Assembly (NCBI GenBank): GCA_030592285.1
Contig: JAUVJU010000006.1
Location: 1-35,203, forward strand
Direction of reading: 5' to 3'
Length of the DNA: 35,203 bases
From: Caldifarciminota bacterium
GTDB lineage: Bacteria; Hydrothermota; 32-111
The notes under the pieces were generated by a model. It saw only the letters and a program-made list of their open reading frames with translations, was not told the DNA's origin and did no database searches. The translations under genes and the position numbers were made by a program. Shown here piece by piece: positions 23,781 through 32,204 of the stretch; position 1 is the first letter of the stretch; each line of letters opens with the position of its first letter.

Positions 23781-24679
23781 TTTCCTGTCCTTTCTGCTAT
23801 TTTTCTAAGTTTATTATTTGCTTCTATATATGTATCCTGTGATCCATATAATTTAATATTATTTAATTCTTTCACTTTATTATATGCAGGAATTGCTTTG
23901 TGATACTCTTTTAAGTCAAAATAAATATTTCCTAACAGTAAATATGCATCATCAAGTAAAGATCTGGGTTTTTCAACAGAAATAAACTCATTAAGTAGAT
24001 TAATTGCTTCATTCATTTCACCATTTTTATATCTTGTTTGAGCTATCTTAAATATGATTTCTCCCATGTCAATAGAAAAATTCTGATCAGGATTATTGCT
24101 TACGCCGAACTCATCCCTTGCCTGCTTAACATATATATATGCAGTATCATATTTAAGATTCATTTTATAAATATTTATTATCATTTTGTAAGTATTTATA
24201 CGCGATACAGACGGTATAGATATATTAATAGCATTTATAAGTAGTGGTTTTGCTTCATAATATTTTTCCTGATCATAATAATGTTTTCCAAGATAGTAGT
24301 AACCAATATTAATATCATAATCCGGATCCATATCAAGGATTTTTTTCCAGAATCTTATTGCATTATAATTGAAACCCTTCATAAAATCAGTCATTGCAAT
24401 AGAAGAATATGAATTAACGATATCATCTTTTAAATCCTGATTCTCCTTAAGTGCTACCATATAAAATGAGTCCGCAATAACAAATTTCCGAATCCCCTTA
24501 TATGCTTCTCCAAGTAGAAAATGTGAATTAGCATTATGTACTTCTATACTTTCAAGAATATTTATTGCTTCAAAATATTTTTGTTCAGTAATCATTTTTT
24601 TTGCCTTGTTAATATCGCTGGTTTTGTTACATCCAAAACCCAGCAAAACAATTATAATAAAAATAATGACTTTTCTCAA
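23777..24679 (-). CDS. TPR-repeat lipoprotein
   Basis: A 300-residue protein with a signal sequence ending in a lipobox (LLGFGC, Cys17), followed by tetratricopeptide repeats across the whole mature region. Examples are AKKMITEQKYFEAINILES, FLLGEAYKGIRKF, GYYYLGKHYYDQEKYYEAKP and AYLLLGNIYFDLKEYHKAIP. TPR lipoproteins typically hold partner proteins in the periplasm. Lying directly upstream of bamD with a 4-nt overlap, it may assist outer membrane assembly, but that is inference from context only. It overlaps the PNP stop by 4 nt. I do not recognise a named family beyond TPR. Confidence 0.8.
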   Translation of the reverse strand: MRKVIIFIIIVLLGFGCNKTSDINKAKKMITEQKYFEAINILESIEVHNANSHFLLGEAYKGIRKFVIADSFYMVALKENQDLKDDIVNSYSSIAMTDFMKGFNYNAIRFWKKILDMDPDYDINIGYYYLGKHYYDQEKYYEAKPLLINAINISIPSVSRINTYKMIINIYKMNLKYDTAYIYVKQARDEFGVSNNPDQNFSIDMGEIIFKIAQTRYKNGEMNEAINLLNEFISVEKPRSLLDDAYLLLGNIYFDLKEYHKAIPAYNKVKELNNIKLYGSQDTYIEANNKLRKIAERTGK

Positions 24680-25494
24680 AGATCTACCTCTTCAATGAAT
24701 TTATTCAAAATAGTGCGCAACTTCACTCCTGCCATTTTCGCATTTTCAATCACACTGTTATGTGAAGCATCATCTCTATTCTCATCATTATTAATATTTG
24801 TTATAATACTGAATCCCAGAACATCAATATTCATATGTCTTGCAGCAATCACTTCCGGAACGGTTGACATACCAACGGCATCTCCCCCAATTATTCTTGC
24901 CATATTGTATTCAGCATTTGTTTCAAGGCTTGGTCCCTGAAGTGCAAGATATACACCACTATTAATATCAATGTTCAATTTTGCTGCAATTTCTATTATA
25001 TGCTTTCTATGTTTAAGTGAATAGGCATCCTTCATTAAAGGAAATCGTTCTCCAAGTTCCTCAATATTGGCTCCTCTAAGTGGATTACCTGCCATAAGAT
25101 TAATATGATCCTCAATAAGCATAACATCACCATTTCTGTAATTATGATTTACTCCACCGGCTGCATTTGACAATATAAGCATTTTGCATCCAAGATGCAT
25201 TAATACACGCAAAGGAAAAACAATTTTATCAAAATCATAGCCCTCATAATAATGAAATCTGCCTGAAAGAATATTTATCTTCTTATTATGCATGCTACAT
25301 TCAATTAGATTACTTGAATGTGATTCAACGGTTGAAACAGGAAAATCAGGAATATCTTCATACTCAATTTCTCTGATTATTTCCATATCATTAATGATTG
25401 ATGATAATCCGGTTCCTAAGACAACAATAATATCACTGGAAGAAAAGCCTTTATTCCTTAAAAACTCCGCCGAGTCTTTGATTTTCTTGATCAT
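24676..25494 (-). CDS. punA: Purine nucleoside phosphorylase (trimeric, PunA-type)
   Basis: This 272-residue enzyme splits purine nucleosides to base and (deoxy)ribose 1-phosphate. It has the family strands IVVLGTGLSSI (23-33) and the phosphate-binding VLILSNAAGGVN region (here MLILSNAAGGVN). Substrate residues are in LQGPSLETNAEY and GMSTVPEVIAARH, and the base-contacting Asn in SIITNINND fits 6-oxopurine specificity. The usual GHAG loop reads ESHSSNL, which keeps the histidine. Its ATG lies 44 nt inside the divIVA gene, but an AAAGGAG site immediately upstream supports this start. Together with Cdd, Pdp and DeoC it completes a nucleoside-breakdown set in this window. Confidence 0.92.
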   Translation of the reverse strand: MIKKIKDSAEFLRNKGFSSSDIIVVLGTGLSSIINDMEIIREIEYEDIPDFPVSTVESHSSNLIECSMHNKKINILSGRFHYYEGYDFDKIVFPLRVLMHLGCKMLILSNAAGGVNHNYRNGDVMLIEDHINLMAGNPLRGANIEELGERFPLMKDAYSLKHRKHIIEIAAKLNIDINSGVYLALQGPSLETNAEYNMARIIGGDAVGMSTVPEVIAARHMNIDVLGFSIITNINNDENRDDASHNSVIENAKMAGVKLRTILNKFIEEVDL

Positions 25495-26059
25495 GGTTCT
25501 CCTTTAATGGTTCTTCTGCTTTCTTGTCTTTATTGAAAAGAGATCCAATATTTGAGACTGTTTCAGGATGCTCTTTTAGTATCTTATTAATATCATTAAC
25601 ATCAACTTTATGATCCAATATTTCTTCACCAAGCAATTTAGAGTATGCTTCGATCATTCCTTTGAATTTAGCAATGAAATTATTTTTCATTGTAATTAAT
25701 ATTTTAATTTCACTTCTAAGCTGAGATTCTTCTATTTTTGCCTGTTGAATAATATTTTGAGATTCCAAACTGGAATTCTTTAAAATGATTGAGCCTTCTC
25801 TTTCAGCATTTTTTCTTAATTCATCTGTTGTTTTCTGTGCAGAAGTTAATGTATCCTGTAATGTTCTTTCCATTCTCCTATAATCATCTATCTTTCTCTC
25901 AACATCATTCAATTGCTCTTTATAACTCATATTTTCTCTGATCAATCCTTCTAATTGCATTGCCACCATTTCAAGAAAATTTTCAACTTCTCGTTTGTCA
26001 TAGCCGGAAAATGATTTCTTAAATTCCTGTTTCCGTATATCTAATGGAGTTACTTCCAT
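25451..26059 (-). CDS. divIVA: DivIVA-domain cell division/polarity protein
   Basis: This 202-residue protein begins with the DivIVA membrane-binding motif, TPLDIRKQEFKKSFSGYDK (residues 4-22), then REVENFLEMVA. Long coiled coils follow (about 30-150). DivIVA proteins mark curved membranes at poles and division sites. In a diderm such homologues are seen mainly in Deltaproteobacteria and candidate phyla. The last ~40 residues are charged and low-complexity, and their coding sequence is shared with the PNP start (44-nt overlap). AGGAGG lies upstream of the ATG. It is the first gene of the operon ending at 19670, behind a TTGATT/TATAAT promoter. Confidence 0.9.
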   Translation of the reverse strand: MEVTPLDIRKQEFKKSFSGYDKREVENFLEMVAMQLEGLIRENMSYKEQLNDVERKIDDYRRMERTLQDTLTSAQKTTDELRKNAEREGSIILKNSSLESQNIIQQAKIEESQLRSEIKILITMKNNFIAKFKGMIEAYSKLLGEEILDHKVDVNDINKILKEHPETVSNIGSLFNKDKKAEEPLKENHDQENQRLGGVFKE

Positions 26060-26085
26060 TTATCCTCCTTATTTCTTAAACACTT

Positions 26086-26113
26086 ATTATATTATATTGT
26101 TAATTAAAATCAA
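26086..26113 (-). promoter_or_regulatory. Predicted sigma70 promoter for the divIVA operon
   Basis: On the minus strand TTGATT (26113-26108) and a perfect TATAAT (26091-26086) are 16 bp apart. A second TATAAT overlaps it upstream. It faces the promoter at 26158-26188 back to back. Confidence 0.6.
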
Positions 26114-26157
26114 TAGTATTGTTCTGTTTTTTAATATTTAATTATAAAGAGCTGATA

Positions 26158-26188
26158 TTGACATTTTTTTGAATTTTATTATTATAAT
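26158..26188 (+). promoter_or_regulatory. Predicted sigma70 promoter for the small coiled-coil/HtrA/sigma operon
   Basis: TTGACA (26158-26163) is a perfect -35; TATAAT (26183-26188) is 19 bp away, slightly long, with ATTATA two bases earlier at 17 bp. The AGGAG site of the first gene follows at about 26204-26208. Confidence 0.6.
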
Positions 26189-26215
26189 AGTTAAACTAAA
26201 AAATAGGAGTTATAA

Positions 26216-26497
26216 ATGGAAACCAGTTTATGGGGTAAAGTAAAAATAAGATTATCTCAGGCACTTGAAAAATCTGAGGAAATCACGAAATTATCCAGTA
26301 AGAAAATGGAAATTGCAGGATTAGAATATAAAATTGAAAAAGCATTAACAAACTTGGGCGGACATGTTTATGAATATCTTGTTGAGAAAAACAAAAAACA
26401 GATTACCAAAAGCAAAGAATTCACAGAAAAACTCAACACAGTAAAAGAACTTCATAAACTTTTAGACAAAAAAGAAAAAGAACTCAAAAAAATCTAA
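26216..26497 (+). CDS. Small coiled-coil protein of unknown function (93 aa)
   Basis: A charged, Lys/Glu-rich protein with heptad-like spacing (KSEEITKLSSKKMEIAGLEYKI-type pattern) and no signal peptide or membrane helix. A central GGHVYEYLVEK segment resembles small conserved proteins often placed beside stress or envelope genes. I do not recognise a family. An AGGAG site lies seven bases before the ATG, and a near-consensus promoter lies upstream. It is the first gene of the HtrA/sigma/LytM operon (29 nt to the next gene), so a role linked to envelope stress is possible but unproven. Confidence 0.7.
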   Translation: METSLWGKVKIRLSQALEKSEEITKLSSKKMEIAGLEYKIEKALTNLGGHVYEYLVEKNKKQITKSKEFTEKLNTVKELHKLLDKKEKELKKI

Positions 26498-26526
26498 TCC
26501 GGTTTTTTTTGAAAGGAGGACTCCCA

Positions 26527-27987
26527 ATGAGAAGATTTGTTACTATATTTTTAATTATTGCACTTGTATTTATATTAGGTGCTATTTCATCAACTATTGT
26601 AAAAGAAGCAATGGCAAAAGATTCCGTAATAATAGAAACTATTGATAATAACAATATTCTGAATCCTAATGCTTCATTCCGTGACTTGGCATCATCAATA
26701 ACACCTGCGGTTATTCATATTAGTTCTATTTCAACAGTTAATACGCAATCATTCTCACCATTTAATGATCCCTTTTTTAAATACTTTTTTAAGGAAATGC
26801 CTGAAATGGAAAGAAAAAATACTTCAATGGGGTCAGGATTTATCTGTAATAAAGATGGATATATTGTTACCAATAATCATGTTGTAAAAAATGCAGAAAA
26901 GATAACAATAAAACTACCTGACAACAGAGAATTCTCAGGTGATGAAATAGAAGTAATAGGCACTGATAATAGAACAGATATTGCAGTATTGAAAATTAAA
27001 ACAAATAAAGACCTGCCATATATCCCCTTTGGGAACTCTGATAATATCATGGCTGGCGATTGGGTAATGGCTGTTGGGAATCCCTATGGATTTGACGGCA
27101 CTGTTACAGTTGGAGTTATTTCAGCAAAAAACAGATCTAATCTTTCAATGAGAAATGCACCTGTTTATCAGGATTTCATTCAGACAGATGCTTCCATTAA
27201 TCCTGGTAATAGCGGAGGTCCACTTGTTGACATTCATGGAAGCGTTATTGGTGTTAATGCTGCCATTGTTTCACCATCAGGCGGTAATGTGGGTATTGGA
27301 TTTGCAATACCATCAAATATGGTTTTAATGGTTGTAGAACAACTTATAGAAAAAGGAACTGTTACAAGAGGCTATTTGGGGATTTATCCTCAGGAATTAA
27401 CAAAGGAACTTAAAGAGAAATTCGGAATTAAGAAATCTGAAACAGGAGTGCTTGTAGCACAGGTAGAGAAAGATACTCCTGCAGAAAAGGCAGGGCTTGA
27501 AGAAGGAGATATTATAGTAAGTTTTGATTCTAAGACAGTAAAAAATGTGAATGATTTTAGAATTTCTGTTGCAAAAACCCCTATTGAGAAAAATATTGAA
27601 ATTATAGTGATTAGAGATAAAAAGAAAAAATCAATTATGGTAATGCTTGGCAAACTTGAAGATGAAGCAAAAATTAATAATGAAAATAATGATATTAAAT
27701 CATCTAAGTGGATGGGATTAGAAGCAGAAAACATTACATCTTCAAATAAAGAGAAATTTGGAACTATTGTGAATGATGGTGTAATCATCACCCATGTTAA
27801 TAGTAATTCACCCATTATTGAGGCGGGCTTGAGAATTGGTGATGTTATAGTTAAAATTGAGGACTTAAAGATCAGTAATATTAATGATTATAATGAAGCG
27901 GCAGATAAGTATAAAGATAGAAAAAGCCTTCTATTAACTGTAAAAAGAGGACGAATAAATATTTGGGTTGTTATCAATCTGAAATAG
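26527..27987 (+). CDS. degP: HtrA/DegP-family periplasmic serine protease with two PDZ domains
   Basis: DegP-type proteases degrade or refold damaged proteins in the periplasm. From ATG 26527 (AGGAGG eight bases upstream) the product is 486 residues. A longer in-frame TTG start 18 nt upstream would run through that ribosome site and is less likely. Residues 1-30 form a signal/anchor. The trypsin-like domain has His118 in VTNNHVV, Asp151 in DNRTDIAVL and Ser229 in NPGNSGGPL, all intact. Two PDZ domains follow, the first around GYLGIYPQEL and KAGLEEGDIIVSFD, the second around APIIEAGLRIGDVIV-like sequence. It is cotranscribed with a sigma factor and a LytM-fold protein. HtrA genes are commonly part of envelope-stress responses. 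Confidence 0.95.
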   Translation: MRRFVTIFLIIALVFILGAISSTIVKEAMAKDSVIIETIDNNNILNPNASFRDLASSITPAVIHISSISTVNTQSFSPFNDPFFKYFFKEMPEMERKNTSMGSGFICNKDGYIVTNNHVVKNAEKITIKLPDNREFSGDEIEVIGTDNRTDIAVLKIKTNKDLPYIPFGNSDNIMAGDWVMAVGNPYGFDGTVTVGVISAKNRSNLSMRNAPVYQDFIQTDASINPGNSGGPLVDIHGSVIGVNAAIVSPSGGNVGIGFAIPSNMVLMVVEQLIEKGTVTRGYLGIYPQELTKELKEKFGIKKSETGVLVAQVEKDTPAEKAGLEEGDIIVSFDSKTVKNVNDFRISVAKTPIEKNIEIIVIRDKKKKSIMVMLGKLEDEAKINNENNDIKSSKWMGLEAENITSSNKEKFGTIVNDGVIITHVNSNSPIIEAGLRIGDVIVKIEDLKISNINDYNEAADKYKDRKSLLLTVKRGRINIWVVINLK

Positions 27988-27999
27988 TGAGGCACACTT

Positions 28000-28842
28000 A
28001 TTATAATATATGATTTCAATGATAAATCACTGCAAATATACTTAAGGGATATTAAAGCTTTTCCTCTTATTAAACCCGAAGAGGAAAAGAGACTTGCACG
28101 CCTGATAAAAAATGGAGATGCATTAGCTCTTGAAAAATTAATTCAGGCAAATTTACGATTCGTTGTAAGTGTATCAAAAGAATACCAAAATAAAGGTTTA
28201 TCCCTTTCTGAAATAATAAATGAAGGAAATTATGGATTAATAATTGCTGCAAGAAAATTTGATCCTGATAAAAATGTGAAATTTATTTCCTATGCAATAT
28301 GGTGGATCAGACAATCAATTATGAAAGCAATACTTGAAAATTCAAATAATATTAGAATTCCTCTTTCCCAGATAAATAAAATCAACAGAATTAAAAGAGC
28401 AAAAAATGAAATCATTGATGAAACAGGAGATTTACCAAGTATTAAGGAATTAGCAAAAAGATTAGACCTATCTGAAAATGAAATAAATAATGCAATAAAA
28501 TTGAATAAGACCGAATTATCATTACATACTCCATTATCCGGAGACGATAATTTGTATCTTGCCAATACAATAGCACAGACAAGATTTCTCACACCTGAAG
28601 AATCATTTTTAAGGAGAAGATATAAGGAAGTGCTTAAAACACAATTAGATAAATTATCAGAAAGAGAAGCATATATATTGAGAATGTATTTTGGTCTGGA
28701 TGACAATCGCCCTCATACACTTGAAGAAATCGGAACAAAATTAAATATTTCAAGAGAACGAACCAGACAATTAAAGGAAAGAGCAATAAAAAAATTGAAG
28801 GATTTAACAAGAGGCACATTAGAGCCATATAGGAAAAAATGA
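28000..28842 (+). CDS. rpoD: Sigma-70 family (primary-type) sigma factor; no canonical start codon
   Basis: The open frame from 27991 encodes a complete region 1.2-4 sigma factor of about 280 residues: DKSLQIYLRDIKAFPLI (1.2), ANLRFVVSVSKEYQNKGLSL and EIINEGNYGLI (2.1-2.2), FISYAIWWIRQSIMKAI (2.3-2.4), ETGDLPSIKELAKRL (3.0-3.1) and TLEEIGTKLNISRERTRQL (region 4 helix-turn-helix). Region 1.1 is absent. No ATG, GTG or TTG lies in frame before GTG at 28276, which would delete regions 1.2-2.2. I place the start at ATT 28000, seven bases after a GAGG site. One missing G near 28012 in the real genome would give ATG GAT TTC and a natural N-terminus, so an assembly indel is an equal alternative. It overlaps the next gene by 4 nt. 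The symbol is tentative; this could be an RpoS-like paralogue. Confidence 0.85.
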   Translation: MIIYDFNDKSLQIYLRDIKAFPLIKPEEEKRLARLIKNGDALALEKLIQANLRFVVSVSKEYQNKGLSLSEIINEGNYGLIIAARKFDPDKNVKFISYAIWWIRQSIMKAILENSNNIRIPLSQINKINRIKRAKNEIIDETGDLPSIKELAKRLDLSENEINNAIKLNKTELSLHTPLSGDDNLYLANTIAQTRFLTPEESFLRRRYKEVLKTQLDKLSEREAYILRMYFGLDDNRPHTLEEIGTKLNISRERTRQLKERAIKKLKDLTRGTLEPYRKK

Positions 28843-29714
28843 AAAGAAGAAAATTAAAGATATCTATTATACCTCATGGTACAGAAAAAATTAGGGCAAC
28901 ACGATTTTTTATAATTATTTTGCCTGTCATTGCGATAATTATTTTGTGTATTTCAATATTTATTACAACTATGACAATTATAAATATTGGAAATATTAAG
29001 GATTACAGATCTATAAAGAAAATGCGTGAGAATATTGCAATACTTACAATTAAGAATAGAGAATCCAAAAAAGCAATTGATGAGATTGAAAAGGGCATTG
29101 GGGAACTTCAAAAAAAAACATCTGATATACTTCCCTATTATAATTATATGTCAGGAATTGCTCGTTCAGATACATTCAATCTAAAACTTCCGACAAATAC
29201 AGATTCTTTACTCACATTTTCCGATTATATTATACTTACCTATAATAGTATTTTTGAGGCAGTAAAAAATCCATCTTATGCCAATAAGATTCCCACAATT
29301 ATTCCTGTTAGCGGTTGGGTTTTTAGGGACTTTGGAAATATAATAGATCCTTATACTGAAACAGAAAGATTTAATCCGGGAATAATAATTGTTGCTAATG
29401 AGGGAGAAAATGTATATGCAGCAGGAGATGGTTATATTTTATTTGCCGGAGATAAACCTAAATTAGGTCAAACTATAATTATTAAACATACAAAGGACAT
29501 TACAACTACATATGCTCATTTATCAAGCATAAAGATTGATGCTGGAAAAACAGTGAAAAAGGGTGAGATTATTGGATACATTGGAAAATCAGGGAAAGTG
29601 CTTGCACCATCATTATTTTTTGAAATAACAAGAAATGATAAACCAATAAATCCAAGAAATGCTTTTCTTGTTCCCCTTTATGATCTTTATGATTCATTAA
29701 GTATAAACTTATAA
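28839..29714 (+). CDS. LytM/M23-fold protein with degenerate metal site
   Basis: This 291-residue protein has one N-terminal membrane helix (about 22-50), a short coiled coil (60-95) and a C-terminal M23 domain (155-275). The fold is clear from AAGDGYILFAG, GQTIIIKHTKDITTTYAHLSS and GEIIGYIGKSGK. However the zinc ligands are lost. The first His and the Asp of the HxxxD motif are Asn179 and Ile183, and both histidines of the HxH motif are Ser258 and Phe260. Only the YAHL His227 remains. It therefore should not be an active endopeptidase and may act, like EnvC or NlpD, as a regulator of a cell wall amidase. It overlaps the sigma gene by 4 nt. Its last 28 bases overlap the convergent lytic transglycosylase gene. 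Confidence 0.85.
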   Translation: MKRRKLKISIIPHGTEKIRATRFFIIILPVIAIIILCISIFITTMTIINIGNIKDYRSIKKMRENIAILTIKNRESKKAIDEIEKGIGELQKKTSDILPYYNYMSGIARSDTFNLKLPTNTDSLLTFSDYIILTYNSIFEAVKNPSYANKIPTIIPVSGWVFRDFGNIIDPYTETERFNPGIIIVANEGENVYAAGDGYILFAGDKPKLGQTIIIKHTKDITTTYAHLSSIKIDAGKTVKKGEIIGYIGKSGKVLAPSLFFEITRNDKPINPRNAFLVPLYDLYDSLSINL

Positions 29715-31348
29715 ATGTAATAATCTCTTAAAACATTCTTTATGAATATTCTTGTTTCCCTAAATGGGATCATTTCAATATAAAGTTCCCAATCAATTTT
29801 TTTCCTATTCCATTTCATCACATTTCCAGGACCAGCATTATAGGACATAATGCCATAGGCAAGATTTACTTCAAACATACTTAAATATGTACTGATATGC
29901 CTTGAACCAACTGTAATGTTTTTTTCAATATTGAAATTATCATTGTCATCAAAATGTTCTTCATACACAAAATCCATTAATTGCATTATTCCCTTTGCTC
30001 CTGCTGGCGACACTGCATTAGGATTAAACCAGCTCTCCTGTCTTGCAATTGCATATAGTAAAGCAATATCAACATTTGTCTTTTCTGCTGCTTCTTCAAA
30101 TATTTTTCTATGAGGAAGTGGAAACAGGTATTTACTGCATTCATTAACAGGAATACCAATATGCAGCATTCTATAACCAAAGGTCATTGTTCTATTATAT
30201 ATTTCCATTCTGTAATAAAACTCTGCAAAATATTTTGCAGTATTTTTATTTGCTCTATATGTTTTATCGGCAAAACTATTAAATATGCTTTCTTTATCAT
30301 ATTCCTGCAATTTCAGGAATATTTCCTTATATTTATCAAATCCTTTTAATGTATATTTTTTATTGTTCGTACTAATTTTATTTATAATTTGTCTTGCTCT
30401 AACACAATAAAAACTAACACTGTTAAGGTTTGATAAATAGAGAAATAATGAATCGGCAATGCCTCGCTTTCCATCAAAGTACAATGCTTTTGCTTTATGA
30501 TAAAGAACCGATTCAAAATCAGATTCATCCTTTAATAAAATAGAATCACTTTTACTGCGGAAAGAATGTTCTCCTATTTTAGCAATTATTCTTATATATG
30601 CTTCCGGATCATTTGCCTTTAAATACATTTTAAGTGCTTTTTCAAATTCTTCTTCCTTTTCATAGTATCTTCCTCTATAATATGCCGGTTTTGTAAATTC
30701 AATATTATCATCAATATATGCACCCGCAAAAAGCATTTTATTTCTATCCTTAATATATTGAAGCAGATACTCATATTTCTTCATTAATTTACTGATAATA
30801 AATTCATTCTCTTTAATTATACCATTAAGGAAGATATATAAACTGTCATTTGTTAAAGAATACATTGAATCATTAAAATTGGTGCTCAATATTCCGCAGG
30901 CAAAAATCTCTATTTTATCTTTATCTATTATTTCCGAATTTTTTAATATACATTCCCTTGTCTTCATAGCATTGGGAAAATGTATAATCATTTTTTTCCA
31001 ATCATTTTTCTTAAATAATTCATCAATGAAGAATATTTTATAACCAGTATTTTTTAATATATAAACAAAATTTTCATACTGCGGGTTTTTAGCAATTTTT
31101 AATGCATTCCTTTCAAGCAATGAATCATAGGGAATAAAGATTGATTTCAGGATTTTCTTATTTCCCTTTTCATAAAAGTAATCAGCATAGTATGATTTAA
31201 TTGATGCCCTTAGAAATATATTATCAATATTATTAATAAGGTGAATATTCTTTTCGGGTTCCTTTAGTATTTTTTCAATAATAGATATATTGCTGTAAAG
31301 AATAATAAATATAAAAAATATGGGGAAAAATAATGCTTTCTTATACAT
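29687..31348 (-). CDS. slt: Soluble lytic transglycosylase, Slt70-like
   Basis: This enzyme cleaves the glycan strand of peptidoglycan, forming anhydro-muropeptides. The 553-residue protein has an N-terminal signal (about 1-22), a long alpha-superhelical middle (for example KEEEFEKALKMYLKANDPEA) and a C-terminal SLT domain. The catalytic Glu438 is in ARQESWFNPNA, followed by SPAGAKGIMQLM and the SYNAGPGNV segment; all three family motifs are intact. It starts 8 nt inside dapF, so the two are coupled. Its 3' end overlaps the LytM-fold gene tail to tail by 28 nt, and no terminator is visible between them. Confidence 0.93.
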   Translation of the reverse strand: MYKKALFFPIFFIFIILYSNISIIEKILKEPEKNIHLINNIDNIFLRASIKSYYADYFYEKGNKKILKSIFIPYDSLLERNALKIAKNPQYENFVYILKNTGYKIFFIDELFKKNDWKKMIIHFPNAMKTRECILKNSEIIDKDKIEIFACGILSTNFNDSMYSLTNDSLYIFLNGIIKENEFIISKLMKKYEYLLQYIKDRNKMLFAGAYIDDNIEFTKPAYYRGRYYEKEEEFEKALKMYLKANDPEAYIRIIAKIGEHSFRSKSDSILLKDESDFESVLYHKAKALYFDGKRGIADSLFLYLSNLNSVSFYCVRARQIINKISTNNKKYTLKGFDKYKEIFLKLQEYDKESIFNSFADKTYRANKNTAKYFAEFYYRMEIYNRTMTFGYRMLHIGIPVNECSKYLFPLPHRKIFEEAAEKTNVDIALLYAIARQESWFNPNAVSPAGAKGIMQLMDFVYEEHFDDNDNFNIEKNITVGSRHISTYLSMFEVNLAYGIMSYNAGPGNVMKWNRKKIDWELYIEMIPFRETRIFIKNVLRDYYIYKFILNES

Positions 31349-32147
31349 TTAAAAGTAATTGTCCTTTATAAATGGGACTAACTTTGCCTTCCAAATAAAC
31401 CTTATCAAAATTCTTATCAAATTCAATATTTAGTATTTCTCCTGAAACTGTTTTAATTTTAATTGGACTTGTGATATTCATATTTAGCGAAGCAGAGATT
31501 GCAGCTGCAACAGAGCCAGTACCGCATGCAAGGGTTTCATCTTCTATTCCCCTTTCATATGTTCTTATTAAAATCAAGTCCCCCTGTTTACTGATAAAAT
31601 TTACATTTGTTCCCTGTTCTCCAAATACTGGATTATTGCGAATCTCTCTTCCAATATTTATTACATCAATATTTTCAATATCACTTAATATTGTTACAAA
31701 GTGTGGAACACCTGTATTTAGAAAATCTCCGGTAAACTTCTGCTCTGATATCTTAATAGTCATATTCCGTTTAAAGAATTGTGGTCTTTCAATCTGTAAT
31801 TTTATAGTATTATTGTTTTTTATATATGCCTTATGAAGTCCATTTCTTGAACTGAATATAGTTTCATTCCCATTAACTATTCCATTCATCTTAGCAAAAA
31901 GAACAATACATCTACCCCCATTACCGCACATATCCGCTCCAAATCCATCATTATTAAAGTATTGCATTTCAAAATCATACTTTAATGATTTATTTAAAAG
32001 GATCAACCCATCTGCCCCAACACCCGTTTTCCGTTCACATATTTTCTGAATTTTAGCAGGAGACAGTTCAATAGAGCTGTCTCTATTATCCATTATAATA
32101 AAATCATTACCGCTGCCGGAAATCTTGTAAAATTCAATTGCTTTCAA
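31341..32147 (-). CDS. dapF: Diaminopimelate epimerase
   Basis: DapF converts LL- to meso-diaminopimelate for lysine and peptidoglycan. The 268-residue protein has the two catalytic cysteines: Cys74 in ADMCGNGGRC and Cys208 in LACGTGSVAAA, with the usual GSGNDF (11-16) and GADGLI motifs. Length and motif order are normal. It is followed by the lytic transglycosylase (8-nt overlap), giving a small cell wall unit. A 357-bp repeat-filled gap (R3) separates it from argF upstream, and I see no clear promoter in that gap. Confidence 0.96.
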   Translation of the reverse strand: MKAIEFYKISGSGNDFIIMDNRDSSIELSPAKIQKICERKTGVGADGLILLNKSLKYDFEMQYFNNDGFGADMCGNGGRCIVLFAKMNGIVNGNETIFSSRNGLHKAYIKNNNTIKLQIERPQFFKRNMTIKISEQKFTGDFLNTGVPHFVTILSDIENIDVINIGREIRNNPVFGEQGTNVNFISKQGDLILIRTYERGIEDETLACGTGSVAAAISASLNMNITSPIKIKTVSGEILNIEFDKNFDKVYLEGKVSPIYKGQLLLNV

Positions 32148-32204
32148 AAGTTATTACCCCTGTTTGATTGTGTGATGGAGATGAAGAGATAAAGATAATG
32201 CGAA

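Noticed and set aside
26479-26515. AT-only inverted repeat (TCAAAAAAA with TTTTTTTGA) between the small coiled-coil gene and HtrA as a terminator
   Set aside because: The stem has no GC pairs and is followed by the AAAGGAGG ribosome site and not by a T-tract, so it cannot be called a terminator.
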